Shown here: positions 1 to 7,768 of the stretch, in pieces | Numbering within the stretch: the first letter of the stretch is position 1 | How the letters are laid out: every line of letters starts with the position of its first letter | Origin: Cellulosimicrobium cellulans | Lineage (GTDB): Bacteria; Actinomycetota; Actinomycetes; Actinomycetales; Cellulomonadaceae | NCBI RefSeq assembly: GCF_024124905.1 | Contig: NZ_JAMXST010000001.1 | Coordinates: forward strand, 186,001 to 250,000 | Direction of reading: 5' to 3' | DNA: 64,000 nucleotides | Notes under the pieces: generated by a model | Seen by the model: only the letters and a program-made list of their open reading frames with translations | Databases searched by the model: none | Told to the model about the DNA's origin: nothing | Position numbers and translations under genes: made by a program

Positions 1-1159
1 GGACAAGGGCGACAAGCAGCTCGGCCTGCACTTCGACCTCACGGTCCCCTTCGCGCGCTACGTGCTGGAGAACGCCGGGCACCTCGCCTTCCCGTTCAAG
101 CGCTACCAGATCCAGAAGGTGTGGCGCGGCGAGCGCCCCCAGGACGGGCGGTTCCGCGAGTTCACCCAGGCCGACATCGACGTCGTCGGCGCGGGCGAGC
201 TGCCGTACCACTACGAGGTCGAGCTGCCGCTCGTCATGGCGGAGGCGCTCGGCGCGCTGCGCGACATCGGCGTGCCCGAGGTCCGCGTCCTGGTCAACAA
301 CCGCCGGGTCGCCGAGGGCTTCTACCGCGGTCTCGGGATCGACGCCGTGGACGAGGTCCTGCGCCAGATCGACAAGCTCGACAAGATCGGGCCGGAGAAG
401 GTCGCGGGGCTCCTCGTCGCCGAGGCGGGCACCACCCCGGAGCAGGCCGAGGCGTGCCTCGCGCTCGCGGCGATCAGCGGGAGCGACACGGGCGTCGTCG
501 ACCGCGTGCGGGCGCTCGCGGCCGAGCACGGCGTGGTGAGCGATCTGCTCGAGACGGGTCTCGGCGAGCTCGGCGCGCTGGTCGAGGCGGCGAGCGTGCG
601 CGCCCCGGGCGTCGTCGTCGCCGACCTCAAGATCGCGCGCGGGCTCGACTACTACACGGGCTCGGTCTACGAGACCGTGCTCGTCGGGCACGAGCAGCTC
701 GGGTCCATCTGCTCGGGCGGCCGGTACGACACGCTCGCGTCCGACGGCGCGAACACCTACCCCGGGGTCGGCCTGTCGATCGGCGTGTCCCGCCTCGTGT
801 CGCGCCTGCTCTCGGCGGGCCTGGTCCGGGCGACGCGCTCCGTGCCGAGCGCCGTCGTCGTCGCGGTGACGAGCGAGGAGACGCGCGGCGCGTCCGACGC
901 CATCGCGACCGCGCTGCGGTCGCGGGGCGTCCCGGTCGAGGTCGCGCCCGCCGCCGCCAAGTTCGGCAAGCAGATCCGCTACGCCGACCGGCGCGGGATC
1001 CCGTTCGTCTGGTTCCCGGGGCGCGTCGAGGAGGACGGGACGCGCTCGCCCGACCAGGTCAAGGACATCCGTTCGGGCGAGCAGGTGGACGCCGACGCCG
1101 CGACGTGGGCGCCGCCCGCCGAGGACCTGCACCCGCGGGTGGTGCCGGCGGGCGATTGA
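1..1159 (+). CDS. hisS: Histidyl-tRNA synthetase, C-terminal part (5' end outside window)
   Basis: Class II aminoacyl-tRNA synthetase that charges tRNA-His in the cytoplasm. The reading frame is open from base 2 and runs to a TGA at 1157-1159, so the N-terminus lies upstream. Visible are class II motif 2 (FKRYQIQKVWRGERPQ...GRFREFTQAD), the histidine-binding stretch ARGLDYYTGSVYE, motif 3 (GVGLSIGVSRL), and a C-terminal anticodon-binding domain ending in the DVKDIRSGEQV-type strand region. No break or missing motif is seen. The next gene starts 44 nt downstream and may be co-transcribed. Confidence 0.96.
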   Translation, partial: DKGDKQLGLHFDLTVPFARYVLENAGHLAFPFKRYQIQKVWRGERPQDGRFREFTQADIDVVGAGELPYHYEVELPLVMAEALGALRDIGVPEVRVLVNNRRVAEGFYRGLGIDAVDEVLRQIDKLDKIGPEKVAGLLVAEAGTTPEQAEACLALAAISGSDTGVVDRVRALAAEHGVVSDLLETGLGELGALVEAASVRAPGVVVADLKIARGLDYYTGSVYETVLVGHEQLGSICSGGRYDTLASDGANTYPGVGLSIGVSRLVSRLLSAGLVRATRSVPSAVVVAVTSEETRGASDAIATALRSRGVPVEVAPAAAKFGKQIRYADRRGIPFVWFPGRVEEDGTRSPDQVKDIRSGEQVDADAATWAPPAEDLHPRVVPAGD

Positions 1160-1203
1160 CGGACCGACCGGACGGCGTGCGGGGCGAGGGGAGGCGCGAC
1201 GAC

Positions 1204-1872
1204 GTGGCGGACGCGGTCGAGCTCGCCCTGCCGTTCGAGGGCACGTGGCTCGTGCAGAACAGCCCGGCGCGGCGCGTCCCGAGCCACGGGACGCACCTGT
1301 TCGCCACGACCTACGCGATCGACTTCGTCGCGGTCCGCGGCCGCCGCACCGCGGACGTGCGCGACTGGCGCACCGCGCTCGGCACCGAGCCGCCTGAACG
1401 GTTCCTCGGCTTCGGCCTGCCCGTCCTCGCGCCCGGCGCGGGCACGGTCGTCGCGGCGCACGACGGCGAGCGCGACCACGAGGCCCGGCGCTCGCCGCTC
1501 GCGCTGCTCGGGTACGCGCTCACGCAGGCGTCCCGGGCGCGTGCCGGCGGCGCGGCGCTCGCGGGCAACCACGTGGTGCTCGCGCTCGACGTCCCGGGCG
1601 TGTTCGTGGTCCTGGCCCACCTGCGTCGCGGGTCGGTCGAGGTGCGCCCCGGGCAGCGGGTGGGGCCGGGCGACGTGGTGGGTCGGTGCGGGAACTCGGG
1701 GAACTCGACGCAGCCGCACGTGCACGTGCAGGCCATGGACGGGCCCGACGCGCACGTCGCGCGCGGCGTGCCGCTCGCGTTCCGCTCCTATCGCGAGCAC
1801 GGGCGTGACGGCGGCGTCCGTGCGGTCGCGCTCGGGGTCCCGGGCGAGGGGACGGTCGTCGAGCCCGCGTGA
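1204..1872 (+). CDS. M23-type (LytM-like) peptidase without signal peptide
   Basis: Predicted 222 aa zinc peptidase-fold protein. The GTG at 1204 is chosen because GAGGGGAGG ends 6 nt before it; GTG 1177 and TTG 1156 are in-frame alternatives. A degenerate M23 metal motif is visible: His31 and Asp40 in THLFATTYAIDF (wider spacing than the classic HxxxD), and His172-x-His174 in QPHVHVQAMD near the C-terminus, preceded by the glycine-rich GRCGNSGNS turn. Classic M23 enzymes cut peptidoglycan cross-links outside the cell, but no signal peptide or membrane segment is seen here, so either export is non-classical or the substrate is not peptidoglycan. It follows hisS by 44 nt. Family assignment is firm; function is inferred. 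Confidence 0.8.
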   Translation: MADAVELALPFEGTWLVQNSPARRVPSHGTHLFATTYAIDFVAVRGRRTADVRDWRTALGTEPPERFLGFGLPVLAPGAGTVVAAHDGERDHEARRSPLALLGYALTQASRARAGGAALAGNHVVLALDVPGVFVVLAHLRRGSVEVRPGQRVGPGDVVGRCGNSGNSTQPHVHVQAMDGPDAHVARGVPLAFRSYREHGRDGGVRAVALGVPGEGTVVEPA

Positions 1873-1941
1873 GGCTGCTCGCCCGTTGGCCGGTCGATCG
1901 GTCGGCCGGGTTCGCCCGGGAGCGTCGGCGGCGGTGTCGCC

Positions 1942-2730
1942 TCAGGCAGTGAGCGCGCCGATCCCGGTCACCCACCCCCCGTGGACGCCCGCCGCGACCA
2001 CCGCGCCGGCGACGGCCAGGACGGCGCCTGCCGCGACGACGTCGGGCACGCCGAGCGGGACGGGCCGTGAGGACGTCCGGGGTCCGGAACCCAGCCCGCG
2101 CGACTCGAGCGCGACCGTGAGCCGCTCGGACCGGCGCACCGCGCCGACGAGGAGCGCGAAGGCGGCCGCACCGAGCGACCGCGGCGACCGAGGGAGCGTG
2201 CCCCGGCGCCGCCGGGGGTCGCGGACCGCCTGGGCGCAGCGGATCGTGTGCCACGCGTCGGGGAGCTCGACGAGGAGCCGGTGCGCGGCGAGCACCGCGA
2301 ACGTCCAGGTCGCGGGCAGGCGCGCGTGCTGGTGCAGGCTCGTCATGAGGCGGACGGGGTCGGTCGTGAGGACGAGCGCGAGGGACAGCGCGCCGACGAG
2401 CAGGGTGCGCAGCGCGAGCGCCGCGCCGATCGTCAGCCCGTCCGCGCCGACGGTGAGCGGACCCAGCGGGACGGCGTCGCCCCCGGGCCGGGTGGCGACG
2501 TTGACGACCAGGAGGCTCGTCGCGAACACCGCGAACGGGACGTGGGCGAGCGCGAGGGTCCGCACGGGGACGCGTCCGAGCGTCAGCAGCGCGGTGACGG
2601 TGAGCACCCAGCCGATCGTCGGGGTCACCGGGTCGGTGACGAGGAGCGCGGCCGTCGAGACGACGAGCACCGTCGCGAGCTTGACCGTCGGGTTCCAGCG
2701 TTCGAGCGCGGTCGGGCGGGGGCCGGTCAC
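1942..2730 (-). CDS. ecfT: ECF transporter transmembrane (T) component, CbiQ/EcfT family
   Basis: 262 aa polytopic membrane protein that couples the ATPases to the substrate-binding S component in an energy-coupling-factor importer. The GTG at 2730 overlaps the ATPase stop by 4 nt (GTGA), which fixes the start. About five to six hydrophobic segments are visible, and the coupling-helix motif ESRGLG (the family's ARG motif) lies about 60 residues from the end. It is the last gene of a ykoE-ATPase-ecfT operon under a TPP riboswitch, so the likely cargo is thiamine or its HMP precursor (ykoEDC type). The gene ends 69 nt from the convergent M23 gene. Confidence 0.92.
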   Translation of the reverse strand: MTGPRPTALERWNPTVKLATVLVVSTAALLVTDPVTPTIGWVLTVTALLTLGRVPVRTLALAHVPFAVFATSLLVVNVATRPGGDAVPLGPLTVGADGLTIGAALALRTLLVGALSLALVLTTDPVRLMTSLHQHARLPATWTFAVLAAHRLLVELPDAWHTIRCAQAVRDPRRRRGTLPRSPRSLGAAAFALLVGAVRRSERLTVALESRGLGSGPRTSSRPVPLGVPDVVAAGAVLAVAGAVVAAGVHGGWVTGIGALTA

Positions 2731-4562
2731 GGGGCGACCTCCGCGGCGACCGCGGCCGTGGGCGCGAGTCTCGCCGTCCCGGGATCGGCGCCCGGCACGA
2801 CGTCGTGCCGGGCGTCGAACGCCGCGTCGAGCGCGCGGACGAGCGCCCCCGGGTCGACGCCGCGACCGCGGCCTACGCGCGCCCACCAGTCGAGCAGCGG
2901 GGGTCGGCGCAGGCCCGCCAGCGCGCACAGCGCGTCGTCGGCGAGGACCGCCGACGGCTCCGCGACCGTGGCGAGCGTGCCGTCCACGACCACGGCGACC
3001 CGGTCGGCGAGCGCCGCGACGAGCGAGAGGTCGTGCGAGACGACGACCACGGCGCCGCCCGCGTCGGCGCGCCCCCGCAGCACGTGGGCGACCGTGGCGG
3101 CCTGGGCCCGGTCCAGCCCGAACGTGGGCTCGTCGGCGAGGAGGACCGGCGGGTCCAGGACGGTCGCGGTCGCCAGGGACAGGCGCCGCTGCTCGCCGCC
3201 CGAGAGCCGGTACGGGTTCGCGTCGGCGAGGTGCGCGAGCCCGAACGCGGCGAGGGTCCGGGCCACGCGCGCCTCGACGTCGTCGACGCGGGCGAGCCGG
3301 GCCGACCAGGCGACCTCCTCGCGCACCGTGCGGGCGACGAGCTGGTGCTCGGGGTCCTGGAACACCATCGCGACGGGCTCGCCCGTCGCGGTCGCCACCT
3401 CGCCCGTGGTGCGCTCGAGCCCGGCCAGGCCGCGCAGGAGCGTCGACTTGCCGCCCCCGTTGGGACCGACGACGGCGAGCACCTCGCCCGCGCGGACGTC
3501 CAGGTCCACACCGCGCACGACGGCCGGGTCGTCGCTCCGGGACCGCCCGGCGCGGAGTCCGCTGCGGCGGACGGAGAGACCGCGCGCCCGGAGCGCGACC
3601 GGTCGCGCCGTGCCGGACGGGGGCCGGTCCGTGGTCGTCGAGCGCGACGGCGAGGACCGCACGAGGTCGACCAGCCAGTCGTCCGTCCCGGGGGAGCCGA
3701 GCGCCCCGGGCGCGCCCGCCTGCTCGAGGCGGACGGCGAGGGGTAGCCAGCACCCCAGCCCGGAGAGGTCGTGCGCGTGCTCGCGCAGGACGCGGTCGGT
3801 GGGGCCGTGCGCGACGACCCTGCCGTCGCGCCCGAGGACCAGGGTCGCGTCCGGCAGCGCGCCCAGGTCGTCCAGGCGGTGCTCGACGAGCACGACCGAG
3901 CGGTGCCGCGGCGCGGCGTCGTCGCCGCCGTCGGGTCCGGGGCGGCGCGCGAGGCCGGCGACGAGGGCCCCGACGTCGTGGGCGGCGGCGGGGTCCAGCA
4001 GCGCGGTGGGCTCGTCGAGGACGAGGAGCTCCGGCTCGGCGACGAGCGCCGCGGCGACCGCGACGCGCTGCGCCTCGCCGCCCGACAGCGCGTGGGTCGC
4101 GCGGTCGTGCAGGTGCGCGGCGCCGACGGCGGCGAGCGCCGCGGTCGCGCGGGCGTCCGTGGTGCGGGGGTCGGCGCCACGGTTCTCGAGCGCGAACCGC
4201 AGCTCCTCGTCCACGCGCGCCAGGCAGAGCTGGTCGCCGGGCCGCTGCTGGACGAGGCCCACGCGGGCGGCGAGCACGGGCGGCGGCACCTCGCGCGGGT
4301 CGGCGCCGGTCACGCGGAGGCCGCCCAGGACGACGCCCGGGAGGGTGTGCGGGACGACGCCGACCAGCGCGCGCAGGAGGGTCGACTTCCCGCACCCGGA
4401 CGGGCCGAGGACCAGCAGGCTCGTCCCGGCCGGGACGGTGACGTCGACGCCGTCGAGCACCCGGGTGCCGTGGTGCCCGAGGTGCACGGTCACGTCGGCG
4501 GCGGTGACAGCGTCGCGCGCGTGCGCGGTCACGTCAGCCACGTGCGCGGTCGCCTCACCCAC
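2727..4562 (-). CDS. ykoD: ECF transporter ATPase with two fused ABC domains (EcfA1-EcfA2 type, YkoD)
   Basis: About 611 aa cytoplasmic ATPase carrying both nucleotide-binding domains of the importer in one chain. Domain 1 has Walker A GPSGCGKST at residues 53-61, signature LSGGEAQR and Walker B LLVLDEP. Domain 2 has Walker A GPNGGGKST near residue 370, signature LSGGEQRR and Walker B VLLADEP. Both pairs look catalytically complete. GTG 4562 is preferred as start because it overlaps the ykoE stop by 8 nt; upstream codons run inside ykoE. Such fused ATPases are known for the YkoEDC thiamine-precursor transporters. Overlaps at both ends suggest translational coupling. Confidence 0.92.
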   Translation of the reverse strand: MGEATAHVADVTAHARDAVTAADVTVHLGHHGTRVLDGVDVTVPAGTSLLVLGPSGCGKSTLLRALVGVVPHTLPGVVLGGLRVTGADPREVPPPVLAARVGLVQQRPGDQLCLARVDEELRFALENRGADPRTTDARATAALAAVGAAHLHDRATHALSGGEAQRVAVAAALVAEPELLVLDEPTALLDPAAAHDVGALVAGLARRPGPDGGDDAAPRHRSVVLVEHRLDDLGALPDATLVLGRDGRVVAHGPTDRVLREHAHDLSGLGCWLPLAVRLEQAGAPGALGSPGTDDWLVDLVRSSPSRSTTTDRPPSGTARPVALRARGLSVRRSGLRAGRSRSDDPAVVRGVDLDVRAGEVLAVVGPNGGGKSTLLRGLAGLERTTGEVATATGEPVAMVFQDPEHQLVARTVREEVAWSARLARVDDVEARVARTLAAFGLAHLADANPYRLSGGEQRRLSLATATVLDPPVLLADEPTFGLDRAQAATVAHVLRGRADAGGAVVVVSHDLSLVAALADRVAVVVDGTLATVAEPSAVLADDALCALAGLRRPPLLDWWARVGRGRGVDPGALVRALDAAFDARHDVVPGADPGTARLAPTAAVAAEVAP

Positions 4563-5280
4563 GGCGGGCCGCGCCGATCGCGAACGCGTCGAGGGCGCCC
4601 GTGCGGGCGAGGGCGTCGCCGAGGAGGCGGGCCGCGAGGCCGCACAGCACAACGCACGACACGACCTGGATCCCGAGCCGGAGCATCGCGTAGTCCTGAC
4701 CGATCCAGCCGAAGCGCACGGCGTTGAAGGCGAACGTGACGAGGGCCGCGCTCACGCCCGACGCGACGAAGACCCACCATCCGAACCGGCGGTAGCGCGT
4801 GAGCGCGAACGGCAGCTCGGCGCCGACGCCCTGGACCAGGCCCACGACGAGCAGCAGCGGCCCCGCGGGGGACGCGAGGAAGACGACCTCGACGAGCGCG
4901 GCGAGGGTCTCGGCAAGGATGCCGACCCCCGGCTTGCGCACGATGTACGTGGCGAGCGGGCCGACGACGATCCACGCGCCCGCGAGGACGTTCGCGGCGA
5001 GGTCCGCGAGGGGGCCCATCGCGAGCTGGAGCGGGGCCCAGAGCTGGACGAACGCCCAGTACACGAACCCGAAGACGACGCCGAGGACGGCGACGAGCAC
5101 CGTCTCGTGGAGCGTCAGCCCGCGGCGCCGTGCGGGGCGCCCGGTCGGGCGGACCGCGAGACCGGGCACCCCGCCGGCCGACAGGTCGGCCGGCACGCCG
5201 GCCGATCCGGTGGGCGGCTGGTCGGTGGGTGCGGCGGCGGTCGGGGTCGCCTGCTGCGGGGTGGTGCGGGGCTCGGCCAT
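4555..5280 (-). CDS. ykoE: ECF transporter substrate-binding (S) component, YkoE family
   Basis: 241 aa integral membrane protein, likely the specificity subunit for thiamine or hydroxymethylpyrimidine. After a polar N-terminal tail of about 55 residues rich in Ala, Thr and Pro, about six hydrophobic segments follow, starting at LTLHETVLVAVLGVVFGFVY. The ATG at 5280 has GGAGGGAA 5 nt upstream. A TPP riboswitch lies 128-225 nt before the start and an 8-bp hairpin covers the Shine-Dalgarno sequence, which supports a thiamine-related cargo. First gene of a three-gene operon with the fused ATPase and ecfT. Confidence 0.93.
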   Translation of the reverse strand: MAEPRTTPQQATPTAAAPTDQPPTGSAGVPADLSAGGVPGLAVRPTGRPARRRGLTLHETVLVAVLGVVFGFVYWAFVQLWAPLQLAMGPLADLAANVLAGAWIVVGPLATYIVRKPGVGILAETLAALVEVVFLASPAGPLLLVVGLVQGVGAELPFALTRYRRFGWWVFVASGVSAALVTFAFNAVRFGWIGQDYAMLRLGIQVVSCVVLCGLAARLLGDALARTGALDAFAIGAARRG

Positions 5281-5289
5281 GCGGGTTCC

Positions 5290-5327
5290 CTCCGTCGGGC
5301 CCCCGGGGCGAGGGGTGCACGACGGAG
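5290..5327 (-). promoter_or_regulatory. Possible SD-sequestering hairpin of the ykoE leader
   Basis: On the minus strand CTCCGTCG (5327 to 5320) can pair perfectly over 8 bp with CGACGGAG (5297 to 5290). The 3' arm contains the first four bases of the GGAGGG ribosome binding site of ykoE. This is a plausible translational expression platform for the TPP riboswitch upstream. Pairing is seen in the sequence; the regulatory role is inferred. Confidence 0.5.
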
Positions 5328-5407
5328 CGCCACTGCGGCGCCCCGCGCGCACGGCCGGGCGCGAGGCGCGCACGGGCACGAGCGCGCAGGGGACGGTGAC
5401 GTCGGCC

Positions 5408-5505
5408 CTGCTCCCTTCGCTGGTACGAACCAGATCAGGTTCCACGGGTCTGCAGGTGGGACGGGTGTCCGGCCTGCACTCTCAGCGCTCGTGCGCTCCC
5501 CGGGG
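5408..5505 (-). ncRNA. TPP riboswitch (THI element)
   Basis: On the minus strand the conserved THI-box segments appear in order: GCTGAGAG near 5480, then ACCCG, then GGAACCTGATCTGGTTCG followed by ACCAGCGAAGGGAGC. These match the thiamine-pyrophosphate aptamer core. It lies about 128 nt before ykoE and should lower transporter expression when TPP is plentiful. Exact ends are approximate. The whole non-coding stretch 5281-5695 holds this riboswitch, the ykoE hairpin and the SOS-controlled promoter of the divergent radical SAM gene. Confidence 0.95.
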
Positions 5506-5659
5506 GCGTTCGGCCCGACCCTAGGCCCTCGGGGCCACGCGGACAATCCCGGCGTCTCAGCCCGCGGGACGGGCCCTGGGCCGCCCGTGCACCGGCCCTG
5601 CGCAGGGTGCGGGTCGCCGCTGACGCGGAGCAGGCGTCCCCCGGGGAGGACGGCGGGGC

Positions 5660-5689
5660 TTGACCTGAGGATCGAACACCTGTTCGAAT
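5660..5689 (+). promoter_or_regulatory. SOS-controlled promoter with perfect LexA box (5672-5687)
   Basis: TCGAAC-ACCT-GTTCGA at 5672-5687 is an exact match to the actinobacterial/mycobacterial LexA consensus TCGAAC-N4-GTTCGA. A -35-like TTGACC sits at 5660-5665 and a weak -10 (TCGAAT, 5684-5689) overlaps the right half of the box. With this spacing transcription would start near 5696, the chosen GTG, so the mRNA may be leaderless. The mycobacterial homologue Rv2578c is, from memory, a reported LexA-regulon member. Confidence 0.8.
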
Positions 5690-5695
5690 GTGCGG

Positions 5696-7357
5696 GTGAG
5701 GTGGGACGGACAGGCGCTCGGCGCGGACGACGGCGCTCTCCCGGGGCTGGAGCGGGCGGGCCTCGTGCGCAGCGTGCGCACGCCCGACTTCGCGGGCATC
5801 ACGTTCCACGAGGTGACGGCCAAGAGCGCGCTGTCGAAGGTCCCGGCGATGTCGCGCATGCCGTTCCGCTGGACGGTCAACCCGTACCGCGGGTGCAGCC
5901 ACGCCTGCTCCTACTGCCTCGCGCCGTCGACCCCGGTGCTGCTCGCCGACGGCACGCAGCGACCGATCGGCGAGCTGCGGGTCGGCGACGAGATCGTGGG
6001 GACCGCACCGCACGGCGCCTACCGGCGTTACGTGCGCACGCGCGTGCTCGACCGCTGGACCACCCGCAAGCGCGCGTACCGTGTGACCCTCGCGGACGGC
6101 ACGCGCCTCGTCGCGAGCGGTGACCACCGGTTCCTCACCGAACGGGGCTGGCGCCATGTCGTCGGCGGGGCCGGGCGCCGCGCCCACTTGGCGCTGGGCG
6201 ACGTCCTCGTCGGCCCGGGGGCGGCCGCGCTCGCGGGCGGCCGGGTCGCGCTCGAGGGCCGGGACGTCACGGGCGACGAGGCGCTGCGCGTCGACTCGCT
6301 CGAGGCGCTCGACGGGCCGGGGGAGGAGACCGAGCTCGTCGACATCACCACCGGGACGCGGGACTTCGTCGCCGCCGGGGTCGTGAGCCACAACTGCTTC
6401 GCCCGGCCCACCCACCAGTACCTCGACCTCGACGCGGGCGACGACTTCGACCGCGAGGTCGTGGTCAAGGTGAACGTCGACGAGGTGCTGCGCGCCGAGC
6501 TCGCCCGCGCGTCGTGGGGCCGCGAGCCCGTCGCGCTCGGCACGAACACGGACCCCTACCAGCGGGCCGAGGGGCGCTACCGCCTCATGCCGGGCATCAT
6601 CGACGCGCTCGCGGGCTCCGGCACGCCCCTGTCGGTCCTCACCAAGGGCACGCTCCTGCGCCGCGATCTGCCGCTGCTCGCCGACGCCGCCTCGCGCGTC
6701 GAGGTCGGGGTCGGCGTCTCGCTCGCGCTGCTGGACCCGACGCTCCAGGCGAGCGTCGAACCCGGCACGCCCTCGCCGCGCGCCCGCCTCGACCTGATCC
6801 GCGCGGTCCGCGAGGCGGGCCTGCCGTGCGGCGTCATGGTCGCGCCGGTGCTGCCGTGGCTCACCGACTCCACGCGCGCGCTGACAGACCTGCTCGACGC
6901 CGTGAAGGACGCCGGGGCCACGGGGGTCACCGTGCTGCCGCTGCACCTCAAGCCCGGCACGCGCGAGTGGTACCTCGGTTGGCTCGCGCGCGAGCACCCG
7001 CGGCTCGTCCCCGGCTACGAGCGGGTCTACGCCCGTGGCGCGTACGCCTCGAAGGCGTACCGCTCGTGGCTGTGGGACCGCGTGCGCCCGATGCTCGAGG
7101 CGCGCGGCTTCGCGGTGTCCGGCCACCGCGGTCCCGCGGGCGTCGAGGGGCGGTACCGCCGGGGCGAGCTCGGCGGTCTCGGGGACGGTCACCGCGACCC
7201 GGGGCCGCCGACGGACGGCGCCTACCCGAGGGGGAGCCTCGCCGGATCGCCTCAAGAATCCGACCGGCGTGGCCACGACGGCGCGCTCGCGGGCATGCCG
7301 GTCGACGGCGGGGGTCTGGACGTCGTCGGCGGGGGAGTGGAGCAGGTCCTGTTCTGA
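5696..7357 (+). CDS. Rv2578c-type radical SAM protein interrupted by an intein
   Basis: 553 aa precursor. The extein is a radical SAM protein with the [4Fe-4S] motif GCSHACSYCF (CX3CX2C), of the Rv2578c family, whose substrate is unknown. The motif is split after residue 73: residues 74-233 are a mini-intein, and residue 234 (Cys) resumes the host sequence CFARPTHQYLD. After splicing the product would be about 393 aa. GTG 5696 gives the usual VRWDGQ start of the family; GTG 5690 is an alternative. No ribosome binding site precedes it, which fits a leaderless mRNA. A perfect LexA box covers the promoter, suggesting DNA-damage induction. The gene ends convergently with the DUF1330-like gene. 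Confidence 0.93.
   Translation: MRWDGQALGADDGALPGLERAGLVRSVRTPDFAGITFHEVTAKSALSKVPAMSRMPFRWTVNPYRGCSHACSYCLAPSTPVLLADGTQRPIGELRVGDEIVGTAPHGAYRRYVRTRVLDRWTTRKRAYRVTLADGTRLVASGDHRFLTERGWRHVVGGAGRRAHLALGDVLVGPGAAALAGGRVALEGRDVTGDEALRVDSLEALDGPGEETELVDITTGTRDFVAAGVVSHNCFARPTHQYLDLDAGDDFDREVVVKVNVDEVLRAELARASWGREPVALGTNTDPYQRAEGRYRLMPGIIDALAGSGTPLSVLTKGTLLRRDLPLLADAASRVEVGVGVSLALLDPTLQASVEPGTPSPRARLDLIRAVREAGLPCGVMVAPVLPWLTDSTRALTDLLDAVKDAGATGVTVLPLHLKPGTREWYLGWLAREHPRLVPGYERVYARGAYASKAYRSWLWDRVRPMLEARGFAVSGHRGPAGVEGRYRRGELGGLGDGHRDPGPPTDGAYPRGSLAGSPQESDRRGHDGALAGMPVDGGGLDVVGGGVEQVLF
5915..6394 (+). other. Mini-intein (Hint domain, no homing endonuclease) within the radical SAM protein
   Basis: 160 residues encoded in frame. 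N-terminal splicing block: Cys1 in CLAPSTPVLLADGTQRPIGE. Block B: GTRLVASGDHRFLTERGW with its His. Block F: TELVDITTGTRDFVAAG. Block G: VVSHN followed by Cys+1. The length leaves no room for a LAGLIDADG or HNH endonuclease, so it is not self-mobile. Cys1 takes the place of the third cluster-ligand cysteine and Cys+1 restores it after splicing. All catalytic residues needed for class 1 splicing (Cys1, block B His, penultimate His, Asn, Cys+1) are present, so it should be active. Base composition matches the host gene. Confidence 0.93.
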
Positions 7358-7418
7358 CCTGGTGGCACCGTCCGGGCGACACCGCGACCGCGACGCCGGC
7401 GCGCGTCCGGCGGCCGGG

Positions 7419-7733
7419 TCAGGAGGGCTGGTCGCGGTGCGGGACGGCACCGACACGGACGATGTCCGTCCGTGCCACAGCCCGGTCCCTGAGGTCGGCC
7501 CGCGCCACCCGGGCGGGGTCGGCCAGGTACGCGGCGAGCGCGTCGTCATCGGGCATCTCGATGACCTGCACCTCGGTCGGCAGCGACGCCTCCTGACCGG
7601 GCAGCGCGCGCACGCGCGACAGCACGCGCCCGCCGTGCGCGGGTACGAGCGCGAGGACGTCGTCCTCGTACTCGCTCAGCAGGTCGGCGCTGCCCTCGGT
7701 GGGCCACAGCATCACGCACAGGGTGATCGGCAT
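7419..7733 (-). CDS. Small DUF1330/EthD-like alpha+beta barrel protein
   Basis: 104 aa protein, probably a cytoplasmic dimeric alpha/beta barrel of the DUF1330/NIPSNAP-like type, judged from the [11 protein letters not shown] strand, the [23 protein letters not shown] helix-strand pair and the late [16 protein letters not shown] motif. The biochemical role is not known. ATG 7733 is chosen; an in-frame GTG lies 9 nt upstream and no clear ribosome binding site favours either. It lies 35 nt downstream of the PPOX-type gene on the same strand and is probably co-transcribed with it. Confidence 0.72.
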   Translation of the reverse strand: MPITLCVMLWPTEGSADLLSEYEDDVLALVPAHGGRVLSRVRALPGQEASLPTEVQVIEMPDDDALAAYLADPARVARADLRDRAVARTDIVRVGAVPHRDQPS

Positions 7734-7768
7734 GGTCGGCACGCTACGCCGCCGCGCCGGCGGGATCG

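Noticed and set aside
5682-5689. GTTCGAAT and the GTTCGAAC sequences in rsmB, resembling a tRNA T-loop
   Set aside because: No acceptor, D or anticodon stems could be found around any of them; the palindromic LexA-box reading fits better.
5915-6394. The intein as a mobile element with homing endonuclease
   Set aside because: 160 residues leave no room for an endonuclease, and no LAGLIDADG or HNH motif is seen; it is a mini-intein.
5435-7549. A 704-codon minus-strand frame over the radical SAM gene and intein
   Set aside because: It also covers the TPP riboswitch and has no recognisable domain; the plus-strand radical SAM and intein motifs explain the region.
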